Shown here: positions 35,330 to 45,229 of the stretch, piece by piece
Position numbering within the stretch: position 1 is the stretch's first letter
How the letters are laid out: each line of letters opens with the position of its first letter
Origin: Adhaeribacter pallidiroseus
Lineage (GTDB): Bacteria > Bacteroidota > Bacteroidia > Cytophagales > Hymenobacteraceae
Assembly: GCF_003340495.1 (NCBI RefSeq)
Contig: NZ_QASA01000001.1
Span: 3,596,001 to 3,660,000 of the forward strand
Length of the DNA stretch: 64,000 bases
Reading direction: 5' to 3'
Notes under the pieces: generated by a model
What the model saw: the letters and a program-made list of their open reading frames with translations, nothing else
The model's database searches: none
Told to the model about the DNA's origin: nothing
Position numbers and translations under genes: made by a program

Positions 35330-35559
35330 GAAAGCTTTTTGAAAACTGATTTGGCATCTACTAATTTATCTTCATCTTCGGATTCTTCGTAAGCCAACAA
35401 TACTTCATTCTTCTGCTCCTCGGTTAAAGAATTCCAAAACTTACCAGTTTCGCTATTTTCCCGCGATTTTAAAAAATCGAATAGCGATTGTAGTAATTGT
35501 TCACTTTGAATACTATCTATTAGTTGATGAATATTTGATTTCAGTTCGGTTGATTTCAT
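35326..35559 (-). CDS. Candidate antitoxin of the ParE-type module
   Basis: 77 residues, acidic and helical, with no ribbon-helix-helix motif that I can name. The C-terminal half (SLTEEQKNEVLLAYEESEDEDKL... in two pieces) looks like the addiction-module component found beside many Bacteroidota ParE toxins. Function is assigned mainly from the 4-bp overlap with the toxin gene and from size. Confidence 0.7.
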   Translation of the reverse strand: MKSTELKSNIHQLIDSIQSEQLLQSLFDFLKSRENSETGKFWNSLTEEQKNEVLLAYEESEDEDKLVDAKSVFKKLS

Positions 35560-35630
35560 GTTATTAATTTATAAGTTGAGAGATAATCAAAGAGTAGCAA
35601 TAGTTTGTAACTACATCTAGCAGAGAATAC

Positions 35631-36131
35631 TTAGAGTGATATTGGAAAAAACATAATTACTAAAAACAAAAGCAAAAAGACGACTACTCCAATTAGAAGG
35701 AGTGTATTATTGCGTTTCTTTTTCTTAAGGTAAGTATACACATAATGAATATCTGGAAAACGTAAGTTAAACTGGTGTTTTGTCAAATACAGCTTTTCGG
35801 CTTTTTGAATATCATTAGCTTCATATGCTTTTCTAATTCTTTTTTCCCAATTATCTTTTTCTAAGAAAGCCCTTGTACTCTCCTTTCTTTTCATTTGGGA
35901 AATTTCTGCATCTTCCTGTTTCCTTTCTTTCTCTTGCAGTTCTTTAGGGTTCCAACTATTACCACATTTTAAGCAGGAAACAATAATATCTTTACTGCCG
36001 TGGAATCCAGCTAAAAGACCAACTCCTCCGGTTAATACGGCTCCTGCTACTGCTTTACCACTACTAAATCCCTTTTGATTAGCAATTATTTGGTCAGAAT
36101 TACATTTAGGACAAGTTACTTTTTCTTCCAT
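35631..36131 (-). CDS. Tail-anchored zinc-ribbon protein
   Basis: 166 residues. N-terminal zinc ribbon with Cys7-x2-Cys10 and Cys53-x2-Cys56; the two pairs are separated by a Gly/Ala-rich hydrophobic stretch (GKAVAGAVLTGGVGLLAGF). A charged helical middle follows (KEKERKQED type), then one C-terminal membrane span (LLLIGVVVFLLLFLVIMFF). The topology suggests a cytoplasmic domain anchored at its end. Family not recognised; AT-rich base use like its neighbours at 34.9-36.4 kb. Confidence 0.65.
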   Translation of the reverse strand: MEEKVTCPKCNSDQIIANQKGFSSGKAVAGAVLTGGVGLLAGFHGSKDIIVSCLKCGNSWNPKELQEKERKQEDAEISQMKRKESTRAFLEKDNWEKRIRKAYEANDIQKAEKLYLTKHQFNLRFPDIHYVYTYLKKKKRNNTLLLIGVVVFLLLFLVIMFFPISL

Positions 36132-36409
36132 ATCTTAATGTATTTATACTTTAAATGCTGTCAAACACTCAAAGTATATATTTAATTTATAATTTTTAAA
36201 TTATATAATTGATTTTACCAAAGGTTTAAATTACAAACTTCTAAGGATAAGTATTTAACTTTTATGTTATTTAAATCTTATTCTAAAATATTTAAATTTC
36301 ATATAAAGATCTATTATAGTAGTTTCATTTAGCAAAACAGTGATACACATTTTCCTCTAAGTGTTAGCTATTTTTATTACTTCTTTAACATAAAATATTC
36401 TCAACTCTA

Positions 36410-39400
36410 TCACCTTACCCGCACGACTCTCCCACCGCTATACGAATGATACTCAGCGTTATACATGGCATCGGCGCCCACGGGTCCCATCTGGAAAGTG
36501 CCGGGTGATACGGCGCGGACCTGGTAATAAAAGTACTTGGGTTTAGCAGTAGCTGTGGTGTAAATGTTGATGCGGTCATCGCGAATGTCGATGTGGTCGG
36601 GTACGGAGAGGTCCCGGGCCCAGGTAAGTTCGCGTTCGGAGGATAAGCGGGGATTTTCGATCTCGAAGCCGGCCGGCAGCAAATCAGTAATGGCTACGTT
36701 TGGGATGCTGCGGCCATCCTGGGTTTGCAGCGCCAAGCGCACGACCACCAAATCGTTTTGCCGGAATAGATTACCCGTAATTTTGTTGCCGTTGCGGTCC
36801 AGGAAGGTTTTTCGAACCTGCAGGAAACTATCTTCTTCTTTATAACTGCCACTCTGGCTGATGCCTTCTACATCCCAGAAATAATAGAGCGTACCTTGTC
36901 CACTCCCCCGGATCGAGAGATTACCCTGATTTAGTTTATTGGTGATCGTAAGCGGCCTGCCAGTAAACGAAGCGATTAGTTTGCCATTTTGGTATACTTT
37001 GGCGGTAGCATTGCCTTGCCCGCGGCGAGAAAGCTTCCCTAAAGCCAGTAAGGCAAAGGCCCGTTCCTGGGTGTTAAACCACCGGTTCGAGCGCAACTCC
37101 CCCGATAAGTGCCGGGCCAGAATACCCACCTGCGGATTATCCGGATCGGCTTCGAGCAAACTATTCAGGGAAAGCGCCCGGTCGCGCATAGCGGAGTAAA
37201 AACTGCCATCCAAAGCCCTTACAGAAGTTTGGCCCGTAAAGGCAGGTGGTAACAATTGATTAAAACTTTCGCGGTTACCGCTTAGCGCATAGGTGCTGGC
37301 CAAAACGTATTTTTCATCCAGGGCTAATAGATCGGGCTTAGCTTTGTAGTAGTTCATGGTGGCCCAATCGGTTTTGCCTGCCACGCTGAGCACGTACAGC
37401 GAGTACGTAATTTCGTGGGCCGCAATAAATTTGCTCTGCACCTGACGTTTGGCATCGTAAAAGCGGTATTCTTCCATGGCCCGGCCTTTTACTTTGCGTT
37501 GCAGATAAACCAGTACTTTACTGAGTACGGTAGCGTTTACGGGATAACCTGCTTTTTTCGCCTCGAGCAGAAAGTGGGTCGCGTAGGTACTCGTCCACCA
37601 ATGGGTATCGGTTTGGCCAGGCCAATAGGTAAAACCGCCGTCGTACTGCTGCATGGCTTCTATTTTGGTAATAGCTTCCTGCACCAGGTAATTCGGGTTA
37701 AACGTACGGGTCTGACGATCCTGGTTCAAAGCGCGGGCCAAATCAGAGTAATACAATAGCGGGAACGCCGTAGATACTGTTTGCTCCAGGCAGCCGTACG
37801 GGTATTGCAGCAAATAAGTAATATCGTCGGTAAATTGGGTTAAAGGCGATTTACTTATAACCAGGCGCGAGGCCACCGAAGTTGGCAGAAAATCGTGCGT
37901 GGCTTTAATATCGGCGGTAGCCGTATTGTTTAAGGAACCGGAGCCGGTAATTTTGGTGAGTGAAGCGGCCGGCCGCACGGTAATATCGGTACGGTTCCGG
38001 AATGATTCACCTAAAGCTTTTACGTTTACCGTTATTGCCGCCTGCCCGATGGTATTAGCAGCCACTACTTTGTACATTACCCGGGCTTCGCTGTTACCCG
38101 CCAGGTTGGCTGGTTGGCTGGTGGTGCCCACTACCCGTAAGGACCCGGTTACATCTAAGTCGCTGCTGGCGGTGGCACTTCTGGTTGTGGTATTGCTGAG
38201 CGTAACGGGTACCAGAATGGTATCTTTGGGGCTCATAAACCGCGGCAAGGCTGTACTAATAACTACCGGGTCGGCTACCCGCACGGTTTTTTCCGAAGAA
38301 CCAAAAGCATTGTCCTTGTAGGCTACGGCCATTACCCGCAACGCTCCCGAAAACTGCGGAATATTTACTTTTACCGTAGCTTCGCCATTCGAATTGGTTT
38401 TTAAATGGCCGCTCCACTGCGCTACTAATTTTACCCGTTTGGATGTAAGCGGATTAATGCGTTTTTCTAAATCGTAGCCATCGCCGCCAAAGCTGGAACG
38501 CTTACCGGTAAATTCGGGAAATAAGAATGGATACAAATCGTAGGCATTTACTTCTAAAGCCCGCTTCTGGTAAAAGAAGTTGTAAGGGTTGGGCGTTTGG
38601 TAATCTTTTAATTGCAAGATGCCTTCATCCACCACCGCCAAAGTTACTTCGGCATTAGGAGCGGTATTTACTTTAATTTGCTGGGTGCGCTGCGAGCGGG
38701 AAGTTTCGGGAGCCGTAATGGCCACCTCCAGCTTGGTGCTTTTTTGCGTAATGGTTACAGGTTTAAACCCGCGGGCCACCGTGAGCGGCAAACTGTTATC
38801 TTTTACCGGGCGCAAGGCCGTAGCCGTAATGTACAAGGTTGGCAAAAATGTATCTTTAATCGGGAGGGTGAGGGAGGCTGCTTTTTTATCGGTTTTAAGG
38901 TAATGGTAACTAAATACTTTGTCGCGCTCCACGGTTACCAGAATTTTACCGGCAAACGGCGATTTAAACAAGATTTTGGCTTCTTCGCCTACTTCGTACT
39001 CCGGTTTATCCAGCGTAATATCTACTTCGCCTTCGTTGTTTACTTCAAACGAGGTACTCTCGGTATCGCCAAAACCGTAGGCGTAAAAACCCTGGGCCAC
39101 GTAATTACTGGCTCCAGGCCGCAACACCCGGATTTCGTAATCGCCGGAAGCTACGGGCGTAAAAGTAAACGGGGCCCCGCCTATGGGTATATTAATTACA
39201 CGGCTGCTCACCACCGTTTCTTTGCGTTGTGATTTGTAGTTATAAGCTTCATCCGGGGAACGTTCAATAACCGATTCGTACGTAAAACGCACCAGTTGCA
39301 CCCTGGCTGGAGCAGCTACGGGTTGACCGGTTTTATTTACAGCCAGGAGCGGAATGCGCATAGGCTGCCGGGTACTCACGTATTCATCAAAATCGCGGAT

Positions 39401-41842
39401 ACCGTAAAACACGGGTTGGGTGCTTACCTCAAATTTAGCCAGCCGGTTTACCGGGCGGCCCGTTTCATCGAAAACCGTGGCATACACCGAGCCATCGAGT
39501 AAACCTACATCCTGGTAATCGGCCAGCGTAAAACTTTCCTGTCCTTCGCCCTGCGCATTGGTTTGCCCTTGCCGGACGCTGTTCTGAATATCCACTGCTC
39601 CGGAAGTAACAATATCAAAAAGATACTCGGAAAACTTTTTAGCTTCGAATAACTTTTTCTTTAAACTAAGCTGTACTTCGTAATTACGATTAGCCGCGGG
39701 TGGCCCGAATAAGTTTAGAGCCGTAAGCTTGGTGATGACACTTTCGCCGGCGCTAAAACTAAGTTTGTTCAAAGTGGCGGTTACTTTTAAACGGTCCGAA
39801 ATAAATTCTTCGACGCCAATTTTCTGAGAATTCAGCAAAACATCGTTACCGGAATATACTTCTACGGTATACGAGCCCGTTACGGCCGCGGCGGGTAAGG
39901 TAAAACTGGTTTCGGCGGCGCCTTGTTGGTTGAGTTTGGCTTTGGCACTTTTGTATTCTTTGCCGTTGGGCAGTAATAATTTTAATTTTATTGGCAAGCC
40001 GGCTACTGTTTTCCAGTCAGGGGTACGTACCACGGTGTTCAAATGGATCACGTCGCCGGGCCGGTACAAATCGCGGTCGCCGTAAATAAAAGCATCGTAA
40101 GGGATATCGTTGAGCCGCTTGCCACCTACCTCAAAACGGGAAGTATTTACCTGGGTCTGGCTGTAAGGCAAATACGTAAAATCGGCACCCAGGCGGGCGG
40201 TAATTAAACCTACTCTAAAATCCGGCGCTTGTTTATCGATGTCGGCAAACCGAACGACTCCATCCTGGTCGGTAGTGCCTTTGTAAATAACCTGGTTGTT
40301 GGTACTGATAAACCGGATTTCCACGCCCGATAATTCCTTGGCTTCGCGGATAGAGTTTACGAAAACCATTACGTCGTTTTTGCCTTGTTTGGCGATTAAA
40401 CCAATATCCGACACCGCTATAATTTTGGAGTCGCGCAGCCACTTTTGCTCGGTGCTGGTTACGGTGAGCACGTACAAGCCTTTAAATTCGCTGTCGAAAT
40501 CCAAGTCGTTGAGGTCTAAGTTTAGCAAGAAGGCGTTGCCTTGTTTCCGGAGGTTTTTGGTGTCGTATTCGCGTTCAAAAATAACGTTGCCGTTAGTTTC
40601 GTTTACCGGATAAGCGTAGCTTTCGTGGTATTCTTCGGCTTCTTCGTCGTACTCGCCTTCGTACAATTTACCGTCCTGCAAAGCCCGTAAAATATTGTTT
40701 TCGTAAATTTTACCGATACTTACTTTAATGCGGGGCACTTTGTTGATGTTAAGAGCAATGTTGCGGGCTCCCTGGCTACTCAGGTACACGCTGCGGGCGT
40801 TTACAAACCCAATGCCGGGCCGCACCGCCGCAAACGATACCGTATGGGTGTAATCCTGACCCATTTTGGTACCCGCCAGGCCGGTCAGGTTTTTAGAAAT
40901 GGTTAGTTCGTAGGTATTTTCCTGAGGCATATTGCCTTTCAGCATAAAACCACCTTCCATTTCTTCCACGGTAAATGTTACCCGTGGTTCCAGCTTAATC
41001 AAGGTGCTGATGTTATCGGTTTGTACCGGCAAGGTGGTGGCCACGTAGATGTGTTCTTCCCCGTTTTCTACACCGGTGGTTACTTCGGAAATCTGTAAGT
41101 TTTGTCGGCTGGGCAGAATCACTTCTTTTTCGATGGTGGCTTTGGTTCGGTAACGACTGCCGGCTGTGGCTAAACCAGGAGCAATACTCACGCGTACCGG
41201 CAGGGCATCGTCGCGCAGAGCCGCATTTTTCTTTAGCCGCACGGCTACGGCCTCGCCGGTTTTGCCCGGTATTACTTCGGCCGGTAACTCTACGGTACCA
41301 TTATACACGCGTATCCGGTTTTTTAATAAAGCGCGAACTACCGGATAATTAAAATTTAAATCCAGACGGGCTTCCAACTCGGCGGGATTAGTTTCGTTTT
41401 GGGTCCAGAAAGCCCGGGCTTCCTCTAAATCTAAATAGGGCGTGTGAAACCGGATGCTTTGTGCCTTAGGCAAGGGGTACTTTTCGGAACTATGCTGCAA
41501 CAATTTCTCCGTAAACTCCGCCTGAAAATCGGTGCTGGGGGCAAAAGGCTGCAACGGCGAAAATACCAGTTCGTTGGGGGTGTTCCATTTAAAGCGGCCT
41601 TTCACGGTTGGCGTAAACTGGATATAAGCCGCAGTATCCCATTTTTGCAACTGCGCGGGAGTAGCCAAGTCTTTATTAAAAACAAAAACCAGGTTTTGCG
41701 CCGGTTCAATTTGCTCGGTAAAATTTTTACTTTCCAGTTGCAGTTCATTGCTACTGGGGCGGCAACTAAAAAACAAAAAAATTAAAAAAAAGGATCTGGT
41801 TAGCAGAGAACTAACACGACGAGTAAAACAAGAAGCGTTCAT
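36410..41842 (-). CDS. Alpha-2-macroglobulin family lipoprotein (bacterial A2M)
   Basis: 1810 residues, the largest gene here. Lipobox in the signal (FFSC). N-terminal MG-type beta domains, then YIYGDRDLYRPGDVIHL and PYEVYSGNDV-like MG segments, the bait/ANA region LAVVDEGILQLKDYQTPNPY, VAQWSGHLKTNSNGEATVKV, and the thioester domain with Cys1351-Leu-Glu-Gln1354 (YPYGCLEQT) followed by alpha-toroid helices, ending in a receptor-like beta domain. An intact CLEQ implies a reactive thioester that traps attacking proteases in the periplasm. The partner penicillin-binding protein PBP1C, often adjacent in other genomes, is not in this window. Confidence 0.95.
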   Translation of the reverse strand: MNASCFTRRVSSLLTRSFFLIFLFFSCRPSSNELQLESKNFTEQIEPAQNLVFVFNKDLATPAQLQKWDTAAYIQFTPTVKGRFKWNTPNELVFSPLQPFAPSTDFQAEFTEKLLQHSSEKYPLPKAQSIRFHTPYLDLEEARAFWTQNETNPAELEARLDLNFNYPVVRALLKNRIRVYNGTVELPAEVIPGKTGEAVAVRLKKNAALRDDALPVRVSIAPGLATAGSRYRTKATIEKEVILPSRQNLQISEVTTGVENGEEHIYVATTLPVQTDNISTLIKLEPRVTFTVEEMEGGFMLKGNMPQENTYELTISKNLTGLAGTKMGQDYTHTVSFAAVRPGIGFVNARSVYLSSQGARNIALNINKVPRIKVSIGKIYENNILRALQDGKLYEGEYDEEAEEYHESYAYPVNETNGNVIFEREYDTKNLRKQGNAFLLNLDLNDLDFDSEFKGLYVLTVTSTEQKWLRDSKIIAVSDIGLIAKQGKNDVMVFVNSIREAKELSGVEIRFISTNNQVIYKGTTDQDGVVRFADIDKQAPDFRVGLITARLGADFTYLPYSQTQVNTSRFEVGGKRLNDIPYDAFIYGDRDLYRPGDVIHLNTVVRTPDWKTVAGLPIKLKLLLPNGKEYKSAKAKLNQQGAAETSFTLPAAAVTGSYTVEVYSGNDVLLNSQKIGVEEFISDRLKVTATLNKLSFSAGESVITKLTALNLFGPPAANRNYEVQLSLKKKLFEAKKFSEYLFDIVTSGAVDIQNSVRQGQTNAQGEGQESFTLADYQDVGLLDGSVYATVFDETGRPVNRLAKFEVSTQPVFYGIRDFDEYVSTRQPMRIPLLAVNKTGQPVAAPARVQLVRFTYESVIERSPDEAYNYKSQRKETVVSSRVINIPIGGAPFTFTPVASGDYEIRVLRPGASNYVAQGFYAYGFGDTESTSFEVNNEGEVDITLDKPEYEVGEEAKILFKSPFAGKILVTVERDKVFSYHYLKTDKKAASLTLPIKDTFLPTLYITATALRPVKDNSLPLTVARGFKPVTITQKSTKLEVAITAPETSRSQRTQQIKVNTAPNAEVTLAVVDEGILQLKDYQTPNPYNFFYQKRALEVNAYDLYPFLFPEFTGKRSSFGGDGYDLEKRINPLTSKRVKLVAQWSGHLKTNSNGEATVKVNIPQFSGALRVMAVAYKDNAFGSSEKTVRVADPVVISTALPRFMSPKDTILVPVTLSNTTTRSATASSDLDVTGSLRVVGTTSQPANLAGNSEARVMYKVVAANTIGQAAITVNVKALGESFRNRTDITVRPAASLTKITGSGSLNNTATADIKATHDFLPTSVASRLVISKSPLTQFTDDITYLLQYPYGCLEQTVSTAFPLLYYSDLARALNQDRQTRTFNPNYLVQEAITKIEAMQQYDGGFTYWPGQTDTHWWTSTYATHFLLEAKKAGYPVNATVLSKVLVYLQRKVKGRAMEEYRFYDAKRQVQSKFIAAHEITYSLYVLSVAGKTDWATMNYYKAKPDLLALDEKYVLASTYALSGNRESFNQLLPPAFTGQTSVRALDGSFYSAMRDRALSLNSLLEADPDNPQVGILARHLSGELRSNRWFNTQERAFALLALGKLSRRGQGNATAKVYQNGKLIASFTGRPLTITNKLNQGNLSIRGSGQGTLYYFWDVEGISQSGSYKEEDSFLQVRKTFLDRNGNKITGNLFRQNDLVVVRLALQTQDGRSIPNVAITDLLPAGFEIENPRLSSERELTWARDLSVPDHIDIRDDRINIYTTATAKPKYFYYQVRAVSPGTFQMGPVGADAMYNAEYHSYSGGRVVRVR

Positions 41843-42475
41843 AAACAGGCGAAGAAAAGCAAATTGCGTTATGCGTTAAATGTACAAATAGTTTGCAATC
41901 TGCTTAGCTAAACCAAATAATAAATTTTGCTAATATTTGTGGTACCCTTCCGCCTGCGGCACCTTCCCTAAAAACAGGGAAGGAGAAGCAGTTATCTTTT
42001 TTAATAAAAGCGATGTCTACTGATTTAATAAAGCGCTGCTCAAATTTAAAATCTTTAACCCTGGTACTTGGTTAAGCTAATCAAAAGATATTTTTTGAAT
42101 CGGATTATAATTTTGACACACTTATAGGGAAAAATTTAAAAAACGAGTCGTTAGTAGATAATAAGCTAGCCGCAAAAGCGAGAACGAGTTTCCTTTCGGA
42201 GGAAAAATAGAAATAGAAAAAGCTGCCTCTCCTCCCCTTTTTTAACTTTTCCGAAGGGGGAAAGGAATACATTTTCATGCTTTTTTACCTGAACCAACCG
42301 GCACCTGGCATTATAAAAGAAACATCCAGTTTCCCTGGTTCAAATAAGTCCAGGGAACAATTCCGTTTTTAATTAATTTACCTATATTTAAAACTGTTTG
42401 CGGTAGTATAATTTCTATTACTACACTTTTGGTTTTTAGTGAATAACGTTATTCTCCATTTAATACCAAAGTTCT
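41843..42475. other. Intergenic region with small hairpins
   Basis: 633 bp without an ORF. Hairpin CCTTCCCT (41962-41969) with AGGGAAGG (41976-41983), preceded by CCGCCTGCGG; a looser pyrimidine/purine inverted pair near 42228-42265; AT motif at 42132-42142. These resemble dispersed intergenic palindromes. No RNA gene recognised. Confidence 0.4.
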
Positions 42476-43537
42476 ATGGCTAGATTCTGTCTCCTCATTG
42501 GGTTGTTATTTCAAATATCTTTTGGCTGGGCCCAAACCATGGCTACTACCAAAAAAACTACGCTTGCGGCTCCTCAAAATAAAGCCATGCTGCGCGCGGT
42601 AAAAACTTTTATGAGTTCCTTAACGGAAGAGCAGCGAAAGAAAGCCTCCTACCCTTTCACCGACGAAGAGCGTTTTAACTGGCATTTTGTACCCCGCGAC
42701 CGCAAAGGCGTACCTTTGAAGGAAATGACCGCGGAACAACAGAAAAAAGCCCTGGCTATTTTACAAACTTCTTTGAGCGAAAAAGGCTACCAAAAAGCGA
42801 AGGCTATTATGGAATTAGAAGTAGTTCTAAAAGCTTTGGAAAAGCATCCTCCCGAAAATACGTACCGCGATCCGGGCAAGTATTATTTTTCCGTTTTTGG
42901 AGAACCCACCGAGCAGGAACCCTGGGCCTTTCGGGTAGAAGGCCACCACTTATCGCTTAACTTTTCTTCGGTAACGGGGCGATTAGTGGCCGAAACGCCC
43001 GCTTTTATGGGATCTAACCCGGCTATTGTACCCGAAGGACCGGAAAAAGGTAAACAAATTTTAAAAGAAGAAGCTAATTTAGGATTTGCTTTGGTGCAAT
43101 CTTTTACGCCGGAGCAATTAAAAAAAGCCTTAATCAACGAAAAAGCGCCCAACGAGATCGTTACCAGCAACAGCCGCAAAGCCATGCTGGAGAAACCCGA
43201 AGGCATTTTATTTTCGGAGATGAACGCGGCACAACAAAAAACTTTTACGCAGCTTTTAAACGTGTATTTAGGCAAGTACAATCCGGAGTTGGCCACTGAT
43301 TTACGAGCCAAAGTGGAGAAAGCCGGTTTCGCGAAAACGTATTTTGCCTGGGCCGGCAGCCAAACCCAAGAAGTAGGTAAAGCCCATTATTACCGCATCC
43401 ACAACCCGGTTTTATTAATTGAATACGACAACTCCCAGAACAACGCTAACCATGTGCACACGGTAGTCCGTGACTTGACCAATGATTTTGGCGAAGATGC
43501 CTTACAGGCTCATTATAAAATTCACCCGCACGAGTAA
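42476..43537 (+). CDS. Exported DUF3500-family protein
   Basis: 353 residues. Signal peptide (LLIGLLFQISFGWAQ) and a single DUF3500 domain: SLTEEQRKKASYPFTDEERFNW-type start (RFNWHFVPR), YYFSVFGEP, FRVEGHHLSLNFS, NPAIVPEGPEKGKQIL and late HYYRIHNPVLLIEYDN, NHVHTVVRD. The conserved His residues suggest a metal or catalytic site, but the family has no proven activity. Monocistronic, with a terminator downstream. Confidence 0.9.
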   Translation: MARFCLLIGLLFQISFGWAQTMATTKKTTLAAPQNKAMLRAVKTFMSSLTEEQRKKASYPFTDEERFNWHFVPRDRKGVPLKEMTAEQQKKALAILQTSLSEKGYQKAKAIMELEVVLKALEKHPPENTYRDPGKYYFSVFGEPTEQEPWAFRVEGHHLSLNFSSVTGRLVAETPAFMGSNPAIVPEGPEKGKQILKEEANLGFALVQSFTPEQLKKALINEKAPNEIVTSNSRKAMLEKPEGILFSEMNAAQQKTFTQLLNVYLGKYNPELATDLRAKVEKAGFAKTYFAWAGSQTQEVGKAHYYRIHNPVLLIEYDNSQNNANHVHTVVRDLTNDFGEDALQAHYKIHPHE

Positions 43538-43565
43538 AGCGGTTTAAAATTTAAAAAAAATACAG

Positions 43566-43607
43566 AAGCCCGGCTGAAATTTTGTTTTGGCCGGGCTTTG
43601 TTGTTCG
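43566..43607 (+). terminator. Intrinsic terminator of the DUF3500 gene
   Basis: Stem AAGCCCGGC (43566-43574) with GCCGGGCTT (43590-43598), 15-nt loop, then TGTTGTTC. 28 bp past the stop. Confidence 0.7.
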
Positions 43608-43856
43608 TAATAGAACTCTTAACCCGCTGAAATAATCATTACCCCATTTTCCCGCAACATAAATTCCGGCTTCATCCATAGAACCTAATAAGGTAAAGTA
43701 CCGCTCTTAAAAAATTATACAAAGAGTAAGCCAGCCGATATTTATTCTTTTCCAATAAAAATTATATCTAAAAGCCTAAACCAACGTATTTCAGAACGAT
43801 CCGGTAAACAGGTATCCGAAATAGAAATTATTATTTTTCCTTATTTAAGAAATGAC

Positions 43857-44975
43857 ATGACGCAGTCTGAACCCTTTTATAAAAAAAGCACGCTTATTTT
43901 ACTCGGAATAATTCTTTTCGTGTATGTGCTGTATACCCTGGCCGATATGCTCGTGCCCATTGCTTTTTCGGTGCTACTGGCCATTTTGCTGAACCCGTTG
44001 TATACCCGCATCATAAAATGGCGGGTTCCGAAAGTGTTGGCCATTATTTTAACTTTACTTATCGCGATTATTATACTGGCGGGTTTATTATATTTTTTAT
44101 CTTCCCAGATTATTCAGTTCGGCGACATGGCGCCTTTGCTCACCCAAAAGTTCAACCAGATTTCTACTAATTTGCAAACTTGGGTGGAAAGCACTTTTGG
44201 CATAACCCTGGAGAAACAATTACAGCTGTTAAGAGACGCAGCCAGTGGCGGCAAAGCCTTGGCGGGCCGTACGGTTTCGGGTGTATTAGGTATATTCGGT
44301 ATTCTGTTCTTAATTCCGGTTTATATTTTCTTGTTGCTGTTTTATAAGCCGCTTATTTTAAATTTTATCTTTGAAGCTTTTGCCCGAGAAAATTCTGGCC
44401 CTATTGCCGATATTTTGTCGGAAACAAAGTCCGCGATTCAGAGCTACATCGTGGGTTTGTTAATTGAAGCGTCGATAGTAGCGGTTTTAAATTCTATTGC
44501 CCTTACTATTTTGGGCGTGCAATACGGCATTTTATTAGGAGTAATTGGGGCCATCCTTAATTTGATTCCGTACATCGGTGGTTTAATTGCCATTATTTTA
44601 CCGGTGTTAATGGCTACCTTAACCAAAGATGGCTATACTACCCAATTACTTATTATTGCCGCATACGGGCTCATTCAATTTATCGACAACAATATTCTGG
44701 TGCCGCGCATTGTATCGTCTAAAGTAAAGATCAATGCGTTGGCTTCTATCCTGGCCGTGTTGCTGGGCGGTGCCTTGTGGGGATTTTCAGGTATGTTTTT
44801 ATCGATTCCCTTTATTGCCGTACTAAAAATTATCTTCGATCATATTGATTCTTTAAAACCTTGGGGCCGATTACTCGGCGACCAGATTCCAGATTATTAC
44901 GGAAAAATGCAGGTACAAACTACGCATCAAAAAGAAGTAAAAACCCCGCAAAAAGTCGAAGAGCAAAAATCATAA
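43857..44975 (+). CDS. AI-2E family transporter (YdiK/TqsA/PerM-like permease)
   Basis: 372 residues with about eight membrane helices. Family pattern: paired N-terminal helices (LILLGIILFVYVLYTLADML, PIAFSVLLAILLNPLY), a periplasmic loop (about 90-140), then the conserved ILGVQYGILLGVIGAILNLIPYIGG and QFIDNNILVPRIV. Substrates differ across the family (AI-2 export, sodium/proton exchange), so no substrate is assigned. Hydrophilic tail. Followed by a strong terminator. Confidence 0.92.
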   Translation: MTQSEPFYKKSTLILLGIILFVYVLYTLADMLVPIAFSVLLAILLNPLYTRIIKWRVPKVLAIILTLLIAIIILAGLLYFLSSQIIQFGDMAPLLTQKFNQISTNLQTWVESTFGITLEKQLQLLRDAASGGKALAGRTVSGVLGIFGILFLIPVYIFLLLFYKPLILNFIFEAFARENSGPIADILSETKSAIQSYIVGLLIEASIVAVLNSIALTILGVQYGILLGVIGAILNLIPYIGGLIAIILPVLMATLTKDGYTTQLLIIAAYGLIQFIDNNILVPRIVSSKVKINALASILAVLLGGALWGFSGMFLSIPFIAVLKIIFDHIDSLKPWGRLLGDQIPDYYGKMQVQTTHQKEVKTPQKVEEQKS

Positions 44976-45046
44976 AATTGCAATAAGTACGGCCTTTGGC
45001 TCCGGAAAGAAGTTACTAGCTTGCTTATTTTTTAAATTTGTAGCCT

Positions 45047-45101
45047 AAAAGTTACCCCTTAGAACTGCCTAAAGCTTTGTTTTAAGGGGTAACTTTTTGC
45101 C
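45047..45101 (+). terminator. Intrinsic terminator after the AI-2E transporter gene
   Basis: Perfect 15-bp stem AAAAGTTACCCCTTA (45047-45061) with 45083-45097, loop 21 nt, followed by T residues. Confidence 0.75.
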
Positions 45102-45229
45102 AGGTGTTTCCTATTTAAAAATTACTCACTAGTTTTAGAATAAGTAAAGTCGTCGAAATGTTATTTACTTCCGGCGACTAATTACGTAAAATTGGCTATA
45201 AAGAGTTCATCGATAAACGCTACGCAACC

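Noticed and set aside
38612-39232. A 206-codon plus-strand frame inside the A2M gene
   Set aside because: It lies wholly antisense to a strongly supported 1810-residue gene and its translation is low-complexity, with no recognisable domain.
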